Part shown: positions 40,820-51,305 of the stretch, one piece after another | Layout of the letters: the number at the start of each line of letters is the position of its first letter | How positions within the stretch are numbered: position 1 is the stretch's first letter | Assembly: GCF_964019385.1 (NCBI RefSeq) | Contig: NC_088643.1 | Span: 2,506,755 to 2,570,754, forward strand | Reading direction: 5' to 3' | Length of the DNA: 64,000 bases | From: Sycon ciliatum | Lineage: Eukaryota > Porifera > Calcarea > Leucosolenida > Sycettidae | Program-made: the position numbers and the translations under genes | Notes under the pieces: generated by a model | What the model was told of the DNA's origin: nothing | The model's database searches: none | Seen by the model: only the letters and a program-made list of their open reading frames with translations

Positions 40820-41474
40820 TGTTTAGAAGAGTATCTCTTTGTTGTTGTTACTATAATCGAGTGGCACATTCGCACTACAATTCTACGAGTGCTAGTTTGA
40901 AATTACGTTACGAATTGTTACGTTGTACAGCAGGTACGAAACAATTAATATTTACATACTCACCGGTTTTCGTTTCGGAGTCCCGCGCTGTGACTCAGCT
41001 AATTTCTATTTCGTTTGCCTTGTATTGTCTGACTAGGGGCGCTGTCACCCCGTCAGGTGCAAGCACCCTTGGACAGAAGCACTTCACTTCACGACAAGTG
41101 TTCATTTTCGTTTTCCTCTTCTGCTTCTGTTGCACAGTTTGAACTTTGAATGTGTGCTTTTTTCGTACTCTGCTCTCGATCGAACCATGCGCGGGTCGAT
41201 CTCCATAATTTTATCTTCCGTTGCCATGACTGGCATTAGTACGCGTTCTGTACTCACTCGCTGCTTGGCACGCTTGCAGCGCGTCTTTTTTCTGTTGCAA
41301 CCCAGTGCCTGCGTGCACGGTACGGGATTTGCGATGCCACATCAGCGTTGGTGTGTCGTTGTGTTTCGTTGTTGTTTTGTTCTTTTGCTGAGTGTGGTCG
41401 TTAAAACTGAGCAAGAACGGGTCGTTGACAAGGCGTGGTTTCTATGTGCATGCCCTCCTGTCAACTCCAAACTA
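40820..41474 (+). repeat. BEL/Pao 3' LTR (655 bp)
   Basis: Identical by eye to the 5' LTR; followed by CCCTG (41475-41479), the target duplication. Confidence 0.95.
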
Positions 41475-41569
41475 CCCTGCCCACCCAATTCTTCCTCACT
41501 CTTTCTCCTTTCTTACACTATTATCTCTTATTGGCCACTGGCTATCGTGAGAATAAAGATTTGAAACAA
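41475..41569 (+). other. LINE 3' UTR end (continuation of 31641-33995)
   Basis: It contains attatctcttattggccact and ends gtgagaataaagatttgaaa then caac. It resumes the LINE after the BEL insertion. Confidence 0.75.
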
Positions 41570-41696
41570 CAACTCCCATTCTTGTAAAGTTCAAAGTGAT
41601 GTAAATCACTTTCCAACTGTTTAACCCACAATCTCACCTCCTCATCAATTTATCTCTTATTGGCGATGGTGCCATCGTGAGAATAAAGAATTCAAA
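41570..41696 (+). mobile_element. Very short LINE 3' end of the same family
   Basis: ~90-120 bases colinear with the preceding LINE end (tttatctcttattggcgat... atcgtgagaataaagaattc), then (CAA)n. It is an extreme 5' truncation, and it shows that the gtgagaataaag block is the LINE's own 3' terminus. Confidence 0.65.
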
Positions 41697-42314
<618 letters not shown>

Positions 42315-42329
42315 CTGCTGACACGGAAT

Positions 42330-42820
42330 GACAAGTATGCTGCCCTGGCCGTACCTCTTTTCTTCAACGCAATCAATGAGCGCTAGAGGTTTGTCACATC
42401 CAGGATTCTGGCACGCAGACAATCCCACAGCCAGATACCTGAGATGAACGATTCGTCGACCGTGAAGAGGGGCACTGAACGACCTCTTCGCGGGAGTCGA
42501 ATCCAGTGGCGTTGGTGGTGGAGATCGCCCTTTCCGTTTTTCAGGAACTCCGACGATCGATTGTTTGAGCTTGCGAAGCTTCCCCCTCCTCAGCTTCTTG
42601 AATCGTCCAGTACGCAGAATGCGAGGCCACGTCGTGGGTGACGGATTACTCTTCCGCATCTTCAAGACTTCATCTCCACGACACGTTGGCAGGAGAACCA
42701 AGCTATCCAAAAACCGCCGTGGGTGACGGATTACTCTTCCGCATCTTCAAGACTTCATCTCCACGACACGTTGGCAGGAGAACCAAGCTATCCAAAAACC
42801 GCCGATGTCAAAACAAATCC
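42330..42820 (-). pseudogene. Fragment resembling the N-terminus of a Mutator-like transposase
   Basis: A minus-strand frame reads a basic region (TGRFKKLRRGKLRKLKQ), then GRRIVHLRYLAVGLSACQNP, GCDKPLALIDC and EEKRYGQGSILVIPCQQC before it runs into the CAA/CAG satellite. The pattern R-x-I-V-x-L-x-x-L followed by paired Cys and E-K-R-Y-G-x-G-S resembles, from memory, the start of Mutator-like transposase proteins common in aquatic invertebrates (a zinc-binding region before the catalytic domain). The catalytic part is missing, so the satellite or LINE insertion cut it off. It could also be an exon of a domesticated gene. An 85-bp tandem duplication disrupts the 5' side. Confidence 0.45.
42633..42803. 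repeat. 85-bp tandem duplication
   Basis: Two identical units start at cgtgggtgacggattactct (42633 and 42718) and end caaaaaccgc. It falls in the Mutator-like fragment. Confidence 0.9.
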
Positions 42821-43039
42821 GCCAGTAGTAGTGGCTGAGCTTCTTCCTCAAATCTTGTCTCGACCCGAGCACGCGCTGCGAAGTCATGGGCAAACTACTT
42901 ACTCGATTGTGCATGATCGCATCCCATTTTTCCACTCCGAAAGGCATTATTTTTCAAAAAAATCGGAAATCCAACATGGCGCTAACCGTCGCGAACCCCC
43001 TTAACAAGTCGACAAACATAATTATTATTTTTATTATTA
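42821..43039. other. Unassigned; ends in an AT-rich (ATT)n tract
   Basis: No gene seen. 43019-43040 is an (ATT)n-like stretch directly next to the palindrome. Confidence 0.4.
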
Positions 43040-43345
43040 TTTTATAATAGCTATAAAGAGAACAAATTCTGCTGTCATCGCCACACTACAACAAAGTCAT
43101 GAAGGTTTACCAAAATCGATTTTCTTGTCACAATCATCAGTGGAAAGCCGTGACTGAAGAATAACCATGCCAAATCAATAATTTATCTACATTCAATAAT
43201 GTGTTACGAGAACAAAACAAAGTGCTAAAAATAGAATGGGGGAAGGTGAGACAATAGAAGTAAAGTGAGAGCTAAGTGCAACAGGGGTGAGGAACTAATT
43301 GCAACGCTAGAACTATGTAGTGAGACAAACAATCATGCTGTGCAC

Positions 43346-43753
43346 CTACGAAAACAATCTTAACGCAACTACATGTTTCTTCTGCTTACAAAGATCAGGC
43401 TTATGCAAACGAATACAAACAGCCTCAAGTACTTTCAACTGACTAGCGTACCGTGCACGACAAAGAACAGAAAAACTAAAATCATCATACACCTGCAGAC
43501 ACTTAGGGTGAGACAACAGATGAAGAAAAACGGCAGACTTCTTACGATCACAATCACCATCCGATTCCTCGTCTCCACCAACCGCAACCTCGTCCCCCGT
43601 CTCATCTTCCAACTCATCCTCAGTGTCGTCCTCCGTGTCATTCTCCTCATCACCACCGATCGGTCCCAGGCTCGCTTCACGTTGCTGAACCTCTGTTCGT
43701 TGACTCCTCCTTTGATCTTGATGGTAATTTGTTACCATTGTTGTTGTTGTCAT
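43346..43753 (-). CDS. Palindrome ORF, left arm
   Basis: Mirror image of the ORF at 43813-44220, which carries the full description; sequence is identical in reverse. The frame also runs past the centre into the other arm (to 43837), but that extension is a by-product of the palindrome. Confidence 0.4.
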   Translation of the reverse strand: MTTTTMVTNYHQDQRRSQRTEVQQREASLGPIGGDEENDTEDDTEDELEDETGDEVAVGGDEESDGDCDRKKSAVFLHLLSHPKCLQVYDDFSFSVLCRARYASQLKVLEAVCIRLHKPDLCKQKKHVVALRLFS

Positions 43754-43812
43754 TGTTGTTGTTCCTGTTGTTGCTAAATCTTTAAGATTTAGCAACAACA
43801 GGAACAACAACA

Positions 43813-44220
43813 ATGACAACAACAACAATGGTAACAAATTACCATCAAGATCAAAGGAGGAGTCAACGAACAGAGGTTCAGCAACGTGAAGCGAGCCTGG
43901 GACCGATCGGTGGTGATGAGGAGAATGACACGGAGGACGACACTGAGGATGAGTTGGAAGATGAGACGGGGGACGAGGTTGCGGTTGGTGGAGACGAGGA
44001 ATCGGATGGTGATTGTGATCGTAAGAAGTCTGCCGTTTTTCTTCATCTGTTGTCTCACCCTAAGTGTCTGCAGGTGTATGATGATTTTAGTTTTTCTGTT
44101 CTTTGTCGTGCACGGTACGCTAGTCAGTTGAAAGTACTTGAGGCTGTTTGTATTCGTTTGCATAAGCCTGATCTTTGTAAGCAGAAGAAACATGTAGTTG
44201 CGTTAAGATTGTTTTCGTAG
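43813..44220 (+). CDS. Palindrome ORF, right arm (acidic region plus GIY-YIG-like tail?)
   Basis: 135 codons from an ATG 30 nt after the palindrome centre. The N-terminal part is Thr/Gln/Arg-rich, the middle very acidic (DEENDTEDDTEDELEDETGD), and the last ~65 residues read SAVFLHLLSHPKCLQVYDDF, then FSVLCRARYASQLKVLEAVC, then RLHKPDLCKQKKH. From memory this C-terminal pattern (helix, F-x-I/V-L, L-x-x-L-E-A, K-P-x-L-C-x-Q-K) resembles the end of GIY-YIG-type segments in invertebrate retroelements, including Penelope-like ones. The catalytic GIY and YIG strands are absent, so it would be the 3' end of a truncated element. I cannot exclude a different origin. Confidence 0.35.
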   Translation: MTTTTMVTNYHQDQRRSQRTEVQQREASLGPIGGDEENDTEDDTEDELEDETGDEVAVGGDEESDGDCDRKKSAVFLHLLSHPKCLQVYDDFSFSVLCRARYASQLKVLEAVCIRLHKPDLCKQKKHVVALRLFS

Positions 44221-44526
44221 GTGCACAGCATGATTGTTTGTCTCACTACATAGTTCTAGCGTTGCAATTAGTTCCTCACCCCTGTTGCACTTAGCTCTCA
44301 CTTTACTTCTATTGTCTCACCTTCCCCCATTCTATTTTTAGCACTTTGTTTTGTTCTCGTAACACATTATTGAATGTAGATAAATTATTGATTTGGCATG
44401 GTTATTCTTCAGTCACGGCTTTCCACTGATGATTGTGACAAGAAAATCGATTTTGGTAAACCTTCATGACTTTGTTGTAGTGTGGCGATGACAGCAGAAT
44501 TTGTTCTCTTTATAGCTATTATAAAA

Positions 44527-44930
44527 TTGTTGTCTCCGCGTCGATTATTTATTATTATTGGAGGAATTTAACAAGTATTAAACAGTGCTTGTCCGATTCT
44601 CCTCCAGTCATCAAGGACGTATTGAGTAGCTGGTCGCTTACTCTGTACACGGAGAAAACAGAGTGGCTTAACCTAACCCATGATGATTGGCAATCCTCTG
44701 GCCAGCTTGGGTCCCGCCTTGGTGACAAGGAGGATTGTGAGCGAAGAATGGGGTTGGCATCAACTGCCCGTTGTAAAAAATGTACACTCTATGGGTTCGT
44801 CAAAACAAGATCGGACAGAACCGGAGACTGATAGTAGAGCCCACACGCTCTCTTCCATTAACACTACAATAGTTCAACTCATTTCACAATAATTATTCCA
44901 AAGTTTCGGCAAATTGCGTTCATCAGGTTC
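44527..44930. other. Unassigned sequence right of the palindrome
   Basis: Starts with attgttgtctccgcgtcg and an (ATT)n stretch; a related ttgtctccacgccgac plus (ATT)n occurs at 51665. An 80-codon frame here has no recognisable similarity. Confidence 0.4.
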
Positions 44931-45620
44931 ACATTATGGAGGAATTAAACAAGCTGCAACTGGACATAGAACGGTCTGAGAAGAATATGTGATAATGCAA
45001 GTGCATTTTTGCTTGGATGTGTTAAACTGCCCTAGAGGGCCCTCGGCCATTCGCTTGATATCATGGGGAGCGCATCAAACTATGTCCACTGCGAGCAAAC
45101 ACAAATTGGAATTTCAAATTTGGACTTAAAGGAGAATTTCAACTTTCCGCACCTAAGCCAAGTTGGAAGGTTGTTGGTTTGCGCTTCATAGATGTGTTGG
45201 CACTAGGTGTCAGGTTTTCGAATGTCTCAATATCCTTGTCAGTTTTGTGCCATGTTGTCTTGACATAGCAAGAACAATTATTGCACGTTATTTAATTGCT
45301 GTTTTGAAATTGGCTAAGTTAACAAAACATCAAAGTTATTACTGTACGGTAGCACTATTAAAGGCACATTACTCCTACGTACTTCTCGCTGAATAGTTCA
45401 GTTGCCACTAGGGAAATTGCCCGGTTTTGCACAATGTGGTGAATGCACAAGTTGGCAGTTACTTACAGATTCCTCAAACCTTTGATATTGTGAAACATCT
45501 CTTTGTGTAACTCTCTGATTTTATTATTGGACAAGCCTCTGCAGGTTGTAAAATAGCAGAAACAAGAAACACCAGATGACAAAAAGAATTATAAAAGGCA
45601 GATAAATTAACAATAATAAT
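44931..45620 (+). repeat. Dispersed repeat RA, copy 5 (most complete)
   Basis: It runs from ggaggaattaaacaagctgc through ctagagggccctcggccatt, ggttgttggtttgcgcttc, tgtctcaatatccttgtcag, gctgttttgaaattggct, gttcagttgccactaggg and ctctgattttattattgg to an (ATT)n-like end near 45620. At ~690 bp it is the best single view of the RA unit. No ORF, no obvious inverted or direct terminal repeats. Confidence 0.75.
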
Positions 45621-46556
45621 AATTATTATTAAGAGAGCATGTCTGAGAAAACCAAAACATATTATGAGCAAGTCGATCTCTCAGATTTCGCTCAAATTTT
45701 GCAGGTAGGTTTGCTTTGGGTGTAGATCTACATTCCAAAGCCCGCGCAAAATCTTTTGAAGGGAACCATGAAATTGGCATACCCCTCAATATTGGCCCAA
45801 TATTGGCACGATTTATGGGTCAACAAACGAGCCACGGCACAGCGTACAAGAACAAGCTACAAACCAAACTCCATCAAGCCAACATCACCTCACCTTAAAA
45901 GAGTTCTTGGGGCAGCACCACTTAGCCACGCCAGCATCGCAGAAGACGAGGGCAATCATGGCTTGACGCCACAAATGATCATCTTGAAAATAGCCAAATT
46001 ACAAGCGCTGATAAAACAGCGAGCTACGTCCTCAATTAGCAAACACTATACACCGGCAGATAGTAGAACGCCTCTTCTAGCACTGAGGCCATGTCCACCA
46101 TCATCCTTTTTGGGTTTTCTTGAAATAAACAATTTTGAATTTTTCCACTCGACCATTCTGAAATACGTCCAAACTCATACCTGCGCAGGAAAGCTCGCCC
46201 CTCCGCGACGTCTAGTCAGCAATTTCTACTCCAACACCACTCCCAACGCTGCAGAACAAAGTGTACTGCTGTGATTGCCTCCGGGGCCAGCTATTACACA
46301 CATCATGCATGCACATTTCAGCAAGACCTCACAATAAACAAGATCAGTGTTGAGCAAACAGATTCCAGTTGGTGCCCTGGACCCTTTTAATTAATGAATA
46401 CTCACAGAGAATATAAGTTTGCGTTGCCAAAAGTTCCCACTGGAAAAGATTTTAGTTGATTGTTACTCAAATCTCTGCAAAATAAAAGAGATGAAAAAGA
46501 TAAGCCAGCTGACAGTAAGTGCAGAGAGCACCCAGACCATTCTACACTAGGATGCA
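45621..46556. other. Unassigned region
   Basis: A 170-codon plus frame (45756-46274) is open, but its protein shows no domain, low complexity or family resemblance that I can name. A real but unknown small ORF cannot be excluded. Confidence 0.3.
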
Positions 46557-46913
46557 TTGCCTAGAAGTGAAGCAATGACCACCCGCATGCCATCACTTCA
46601 CCAAGCCCTTTTACAGAAGTTGCTTGTATTTGTTTTCCGGTCTATACACGGATCTGCAAGCTCTCTTTTTCAAGATTATTTTGTATTACTTGCCCAGCCT
46701 CAGATACCACTGGCTGATCATATAGTCACCCGTGGGCAGCTGCATAATTTACTTTGCATCCTGTTCCTACCCAATCCTGCTGGGAGATGTTCTAATCAAT
46801 TTCTGGGCAGCACCAAATGGAACTCTCTACCCGATGCTACCTGCTCTCTAACAAACCTTGTTCATTTCAAAAAATCTCTTTCAAATCTTGATCTCACTTC
46901 ACTCCATTAGCTA
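46557..46913 (+). pseudogene. LINE ORF2 C-terminal fragment
   Basis: A ~117-codon frame with MPSLHQALLQKLLVFVFRSI followed by an HGSAS turn and, later, TKWNSLPDATCSLTNLVHFKK. This is the C-terminal region of CR1/Jockey-type ORF2 proteins (K-L-L-x-F-V-F-x-x-I-H-G; W-N-S-L-P; F-K-K). The RT domain is missing, so it is a 5'-truncated copy. It ends with TAG near 46913, followed by about 110 bases to the next DNA element. Assigned by motif memory. Confidence 0.6.
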
Positions 46914-47027
46914 TTGACACACTGTTATGTTCTGTCCCCAGTCCATCATTCACTGCTTATCCCCCATGTTGTCCACAAGCACACAACACACATAAAATAC
47001 ACTGCTGCATGGTATCTATAATTGTAC

Positions 47028-48108
47028 TACCTCCGACAAGCGAAACTTGGCGCGTTTTTTACTTCAAATTACTCGAAATAACTCACACTTTACAATCAAA
47101 ACTAATGATTGATTCACCATAATCCAACTTTGTATTATTGCTCAACAAGGATGTTGTAGTTGTTCGTCTAACATTACTTCTCCATCACTGCATCAGCTCA
47201 ACCGCCACCACTGGACTGCCTTTTTACTCTCTTTTTATTGACGAATAAACAAGAACACGGAAAACGACTACATCTTGACAAGACGACAGACCAAAGACTA
47301 GCTCACACAGTTTCGCGCATGCGCACAACACCACCAACCAATGACGCGTGTCCACAGCGACCAAGACGAAACAAACACGTGACACCAAATCTACCACAAG
47401 GACGTTAGAGGCATCTGTTTGGCTGAACAACTCTCCTCTGATTCAGAGATCGCAGTTTCTTCTGGAGAGGAATTGTCCCTGTTTTGAGACGAAAGTGTGA
47501 CTAGAGCGGATTCAGTTGCAGCAAGTACCTCTGTTGTAATCTCTCTGAAAATCTCGAGGTTGCTCCTGTGTGCTGTGCTCGAGCCACGTTGGCGAGGGTA
47601 GTCGTTTCCGCCGCCACTATTCAGATTGACGTGGTAAGAACTGTGCAACACCTCCACAAGCGCCTGGACTCCAAGTGGTTTGCAGGGTATTCTCGCCAAC
47701 TGTCCAAAATTGCCTGGAGCAATTCCTGGCGATTTTCCTTAGCCACCAGAGACGCATCGCTCTGGTGGCTGATGAAAGACGCTAGGATTGTTTGGCATGG
47801 ACGCATGGACTCTGTGCTGGCGGAGTGACCAAGAGGAGAGAGAGAGAACTCCTTGGTTTTGCATTGCAACGCGAAAGCACGACAATTCTCCTTCGCAGAA
47901 TGGATGCGTGCACAGTTTTGCTGGTACAAGAGAGACACGCTTGCTTCTGACTAAGTCTGAGCCATGTGCCACTCACCAGCTCGTCGCTTGGGTTCCTGCA
48001 CCCGGTGCATGGAGCTACAAGTAGGTCGTACCTCACAGGCTTGTGAAGTAGTTTTGGTACCAACATAACAAATCAAAAAAACGCGCCAAGTTTCGCTTGT
48101 CGGAGGTA
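47028..48108. mobile_element. 1.08-kb DNA transposon with ~32-bp inverted repeats
   Basis: The left end tacctccgacaagcgaaact plus tggcgcgtttttt is matched in reverse at 48076-48108. GTAC flanks both sides (47024-47027, 48109-48112), or alternatively the duplication is TA within a palindromic GTACTAGTAC target. The interior has several overlapping minus-strand frames of 75-105 codons, one with a helical SALVTLSSQNRDNSSPEE stretch, but no transposase motif I recognise. It is probably non-autonomous or degraded; superfamily unknown. Confidence 0.75.
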
Positions 48109-48112
48109 GTAC

Positions 48113-48325
48113 TGCTGATAGTCATCACATCTTATTATTTTCCATACTGTCCATAATTGATCTTACAAATCGATCACACTATTGTATTTTCATCATAGCC
48201 TGGGAGCTGTTGCATCATTTATGATCCACAGCAAGAAGGCAGCAGTGACTGTACCTATGGTGAAGTAAAATATAGGTAACATAACATGAGATAATCACCT
48301 TGACCATGGCCATCACCAATTCTAA
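48113..48325. other. Unassigned spacer
   Basis: AT-rich, no gene seen. Confidence 0.4.
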
Positions 48326-48801
48326 AGGTTACGTTTGGTTGGTCACATTCCCAAATGGGAATCACTTGGAATCACTCGAAATCATTCTCGCCCGTTTGGT
48401 TGGTCAAAAAAGTGCGTTAGGTTGGTCACATTCCACATGATTCCAGAATGGGAATCGCTGAGAATGATTCTTTTTGGAGAATGATCATTCCACCTCGCAT
48501 GCTGGAATGAGCATTCTCATTCCGGAATCAAAAATGATAATGGCTGCCACGAGCCAAACAATGTAGCAACAAGTTCAAGTGCCTCAAATCATGCACTCGG
48601 AAGTACCATGACTCTCTCAAGGAAACTAGAGTCGGGTAAAAGAAAAAGTCAGCCGCCGTTCCACAACGACATCATGGAATTGTTATGTCAAGTGATTCCT
48701 AATTGATTCTGGCGCGTTAGTTTGGTCAGGTGATTCTTGCCGATTCCCATTCCAGAATGGTTGTCATTTACATTCTGAAAATGCCCAACCAAACGCAACC
48801 T
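48326..48801. mobile_element. ~475-bp MITE (Harbinger-like ends)
   Basis: The left end aggttacgtttggttggtca and the right end in reverse (aggttgcgtttggttgggca) form inverted repeats. The interior repeats a ggttggtcacattcc motif and ggaatc/gattcc palindromes many times. A TAA lies before the left end and after the right one, offset by one base, compatible with the TWA target of PIF/Harbinger elements. No coding sequence. The element family is inferred from ends only. Confidence 0.6.
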
Positions 48802-48924
48802 AAGTGGTTGTTTTAAATCCTTATTCTCACTAGGATCTGTGGCCATTAAGAGATACAGTAGGTATCGGTTATAGCATGGGTGTTTGAAAAACGACATTTC
48901 ATTCTTATGGCCGAGATTTTTTAC

Positions 48925-49035
48925 ACACGATAAATCCAGTGTGGCATATCATATGCACGTGTGACATATCATAATTATGTACATGTGACATATCATATGC
49001 AAATGTGACATATCATATGGACGTACGTGTGGCAT
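48925..49035. repeat. ~21-bp tandem repeat (GTGACATATCATATG type)
   Basis: About five imperfect units sharing gtgrcatatcat; no coding meaning. Confidence 0.8.
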
Positions 49036-49044
49036 GTGCTCTTT

Positions 49045-49152
49045 TGTTTCCCCTCCCCTCACCTTTATTTTTGCCGTGGTTGCCAATCACCCACTCTCTC
49101 AACATTGGCCGGTGTTTCCACCGAATCTTGAGATGCTGTAATAAATAATAAT
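49045..49152 (+). mobile_element. LINE 3' end, same family as 57.4-61.7 kb
   Basis: tttgccgtggttgccaatcac... through ggtgtttccaccgaatcttgagatgctg then (AAT)n parallels 61655-61738 (cttgccgtggttggctatcac... gagatgttgaataaat). It is a strongly 5'-truncated copy in the same orientation. Confidence 0.65.
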
Positions 49153-49600
49153 GTTGGGTCCGAAGAAGGACGACTGACGACATCTTCTCCAGACATTACA
49201 ACGGACAACGGGAACAAGTTATAGGGAACAACATTTATTATAGACGACGAGACAAGAGACCAGGACAAACGGAACGACTACATTGAAGAGTGAGAAAGAG
49301 ATTATCTGAAGAGAGCGAGCTTATTGAAGAGAGCGAGATTGTTGAAGAGAGAGAGCTCGACTGAGAAACAATGCAATATAAAGGGCCTGGGTAGCTATGG
49401 CAAACATGGACGCGCAAGTAGCTACCCAGGCCAACGGAACGAAAGGTGAGTATGACTGAATAATTATAAAATACGTGGACACATGATACACACGGATCAA
49501 TCAGACTCGCGGCAGTGCCAGGCAACTGTGGTGCAGCAGATAAGAGAGAAGTCGGAAGAAAGAGTCTGACTAACTTTGAGTCCTTCTTCGGGTCGGCTCT
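49153..49600. other. Possible small element with 12-13-bp inverted ends and a hairpin
   Basis: ggtccgaagaaggac at 49157 and its near reverse complement at 49580-49594 bracket ~440 bp. Inside, ggcctgggtagcta (49384) and tagctacccaggcc (49419) form a 14-bp hairpin. GAGA-rich sequence lies between. No ORF; the evidence for a mobile element is weak. Confidence 0.35.
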
Positions 49601-49639
49601 TTCTCATAGTGTTTTCGTTTCAAGTTGGTGAGGATTCAG

Positions 49640-50215
49640 TTGAGAAGATCTGTTGGTTGCTGCAATGGCGGGCAGGAAATTCATGTCGGCGGAGGAACAA
49701 CTGCAAGTCTGCGCTAGCTCGAGAGTTGAACATTGCTCAGCCTACTATATCGAAGGTTATCAAACAACGAGTTGAGATCGAGGAGCGTGCTGCTTCTGGC
49801 TTCAATAACAGTGTGCATGGACGGTACAACTCTACCTCTGCATGGAATAGGAACGTCACGCCTTCCTCGTGCTGTTGCAGCAGTGCACACAACACCAGCT
49901 GAGGTTCTACAGGGCCAGTGGACACATAACAGCAAGACATGGATGAACTCAGAGGTGTTTGGTGAGTGGCTCCTGGACATTAACAACCGGTTTCGGAGAA
50001 AACAAACAAAAAGATCGTCCTGCTTGTGGACAACTGTACTGCTCACAAACTTTACCCGGTGGAAGCACGACTGGACTTCGTAAATGTTGTCTACATACCC
50101 GCAAATACTGCATCGATCATGCAGCCATGCGACGCTGGGATCATTGGCAACTTCAAGGCTGGCTACCGAAAGTTAGTGTTGCGCAAAATCACTCATCTCG
50201 TGGATGATGAATGAA
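49640..50215 (+). pseudogene. pogo/Tigger-like DDE transposase, degraded
   Basis: Pieces in different frames together resemble a Tc1/mariner-superfamily pogo transposase. First comes a CENP-B-type helix-turn-helix segment (SALARELNIAQPTISKVIKQ, ~49715-49770). Then follows the DDE core: NSKTWMNSEVFGEWLLDIN (~49925-49985), then MDNCTAHKL with the second Asp (~50026), then NTASIMQPCDAGIIGNFKAGY with the third Asp (~50105-50165). The stretch between the HTH and the core is deleted, and at least two frame changes separate the parts. It is dead. A relation to the 900-bp element at 16566 is possible but not shown. Confidence 0.75.
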
Positions 50216-51305
50216 AGCCAGCTGTCTTTGATGGAACGGTACGGGACAGATACGGGATAGCGCCAGACGGTGGTCCGTCCGCCACAACCAAACACCAAAC
50301 TTTATTAAAGCTGTGTGGACCCTGGCTAGCGCCAGACGTTACTGGAGTAACATCTTCTGCATAGCTACGGGAATAAAAGGTGTAGAATTAGTTTCATGAT
50401 CTCCAGTAAAAGGTAGCACCGACTGGCCATCACGGAAAGACCTTGAACTACTGAAGAAACAAAGAATTCAGGCTTCAATTGGCAAACCTGTCGTAGCATT
50501 TGGGCACATTCTGTACTACTTTGTAGTAGATCAGGTACTCGAACTGTATGCGCAACGGATCGGGAGCTGGCTCACCGCCGATGTCTTGCGATGTCTTGCG
50601 ATGTCTTGCGGCGCCGATTTTGCTTATGTGGACCAACCCTTAGGATAGAGAAAACAACAACTCAATCTTGGGAGAGCCAATCAACAAGGAGAAATAAAAC
50701 CGGAACTCTCCACGGGACCGGCGGGGGTGGGGCAAGGCGGCGTGGAGAAGCCCGGCTGCTGAAGTGTGCGAGTATGCAAGCGGCGCGGTCAATGGAGCTT
50801 TGGCCGGCAAGCGTGGGGATGCTAACCTGTGCAGCAAGCGCAGCATGCAAATAAGGCAGAAGGCAGAAGCAGTGCACATGCTCGCAATAATGACTCGTAG
50901 CTGATAGGGCATGACATCAACACAACTCGTGAAAATGCCTACGCAAACATGTGTTCAAAAGGTAACAGTGTGCTACGATGCAGGAAACGATCTCTGCGAT
51001 CTAGCAGACGATGAAACAATTTGAAACTAGACAAATTGACAGGCAGTGCGTCAGAGAAAAAGGAAAATGATATTAGTAAGAGAAGAAAGGAACAAAGGAG
51101 GCGCAGAGAATGCAGAGTACCGGTATGGATGGAACAGAACGGTAAGCAAAGTCTCAAACGAAGAACACAACGTACAAATTTAAATCTATAATCCAAAGCA
51201 ATAAACAATCGTGCATTATAGTATCATACATCATATACTTGTGGAGAAAGAGGCGAACTATACTACTTCACGAACCTGGACGGTGAGAACAGACGTCGAG
51301 GACCC
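50216..51305. other. Unassigned region
   Basis: A gatgtcttgc decamer is repeated three times at ~50579-50608. Otherwise there is only G-rich sequence near 50700-50760 and short frames without similarity. Confidence 0.4.

Larger units (their letters stand above)
33996..41474 (+). mobile_element. Complete BEL/Pao retrotransposon with identical LTRs
   Basis: A 7479-bp element with two 655-bp LTRs that I read as identical and a CCCTG duplication (33991-33995 and 41475-41479). The primer site TTGGTAGCAGAGGATGG begins right after the 5' LTR, and the purine tract gagaagggagagaaa lies right before the 3' LTR. One uninterrupted Gag-Pol ORF spans the interior. It sits in the 3' UTR of a truncated LINE. 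No envelope ORF was found. The LTRs start TG and end TA rather than CA. The copy looks intact and young. Confidence 0.95.
43040..44526. repeat. Perfect 1487-bp palindrome (743-bp arms, 1-nt centre)
   Basis: Left arm 43040-43782 and right arm 43784-44526 are reverse complements around the single T at 43783 (ctaaatctttaagatttag). I checked several blocks along the arms and found no mismatch. Each arm holds a 135-codon frame reading outwards from near the centre, a stop, and ~300 bases of outward non-coding sequence, so it looks like two copies of one 5'-truncated element end joined head to head. No spacer remains. Such structures are unstable in cloning and can also be produced by assembly or library artefacts. 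Confidence 0.9.

Noticed and set aside
41130-41564. 144-codon frame in the right BEL LTR
   Set aside because: Lies in non-coding LTR and is identical to the left LTR; not a gene.
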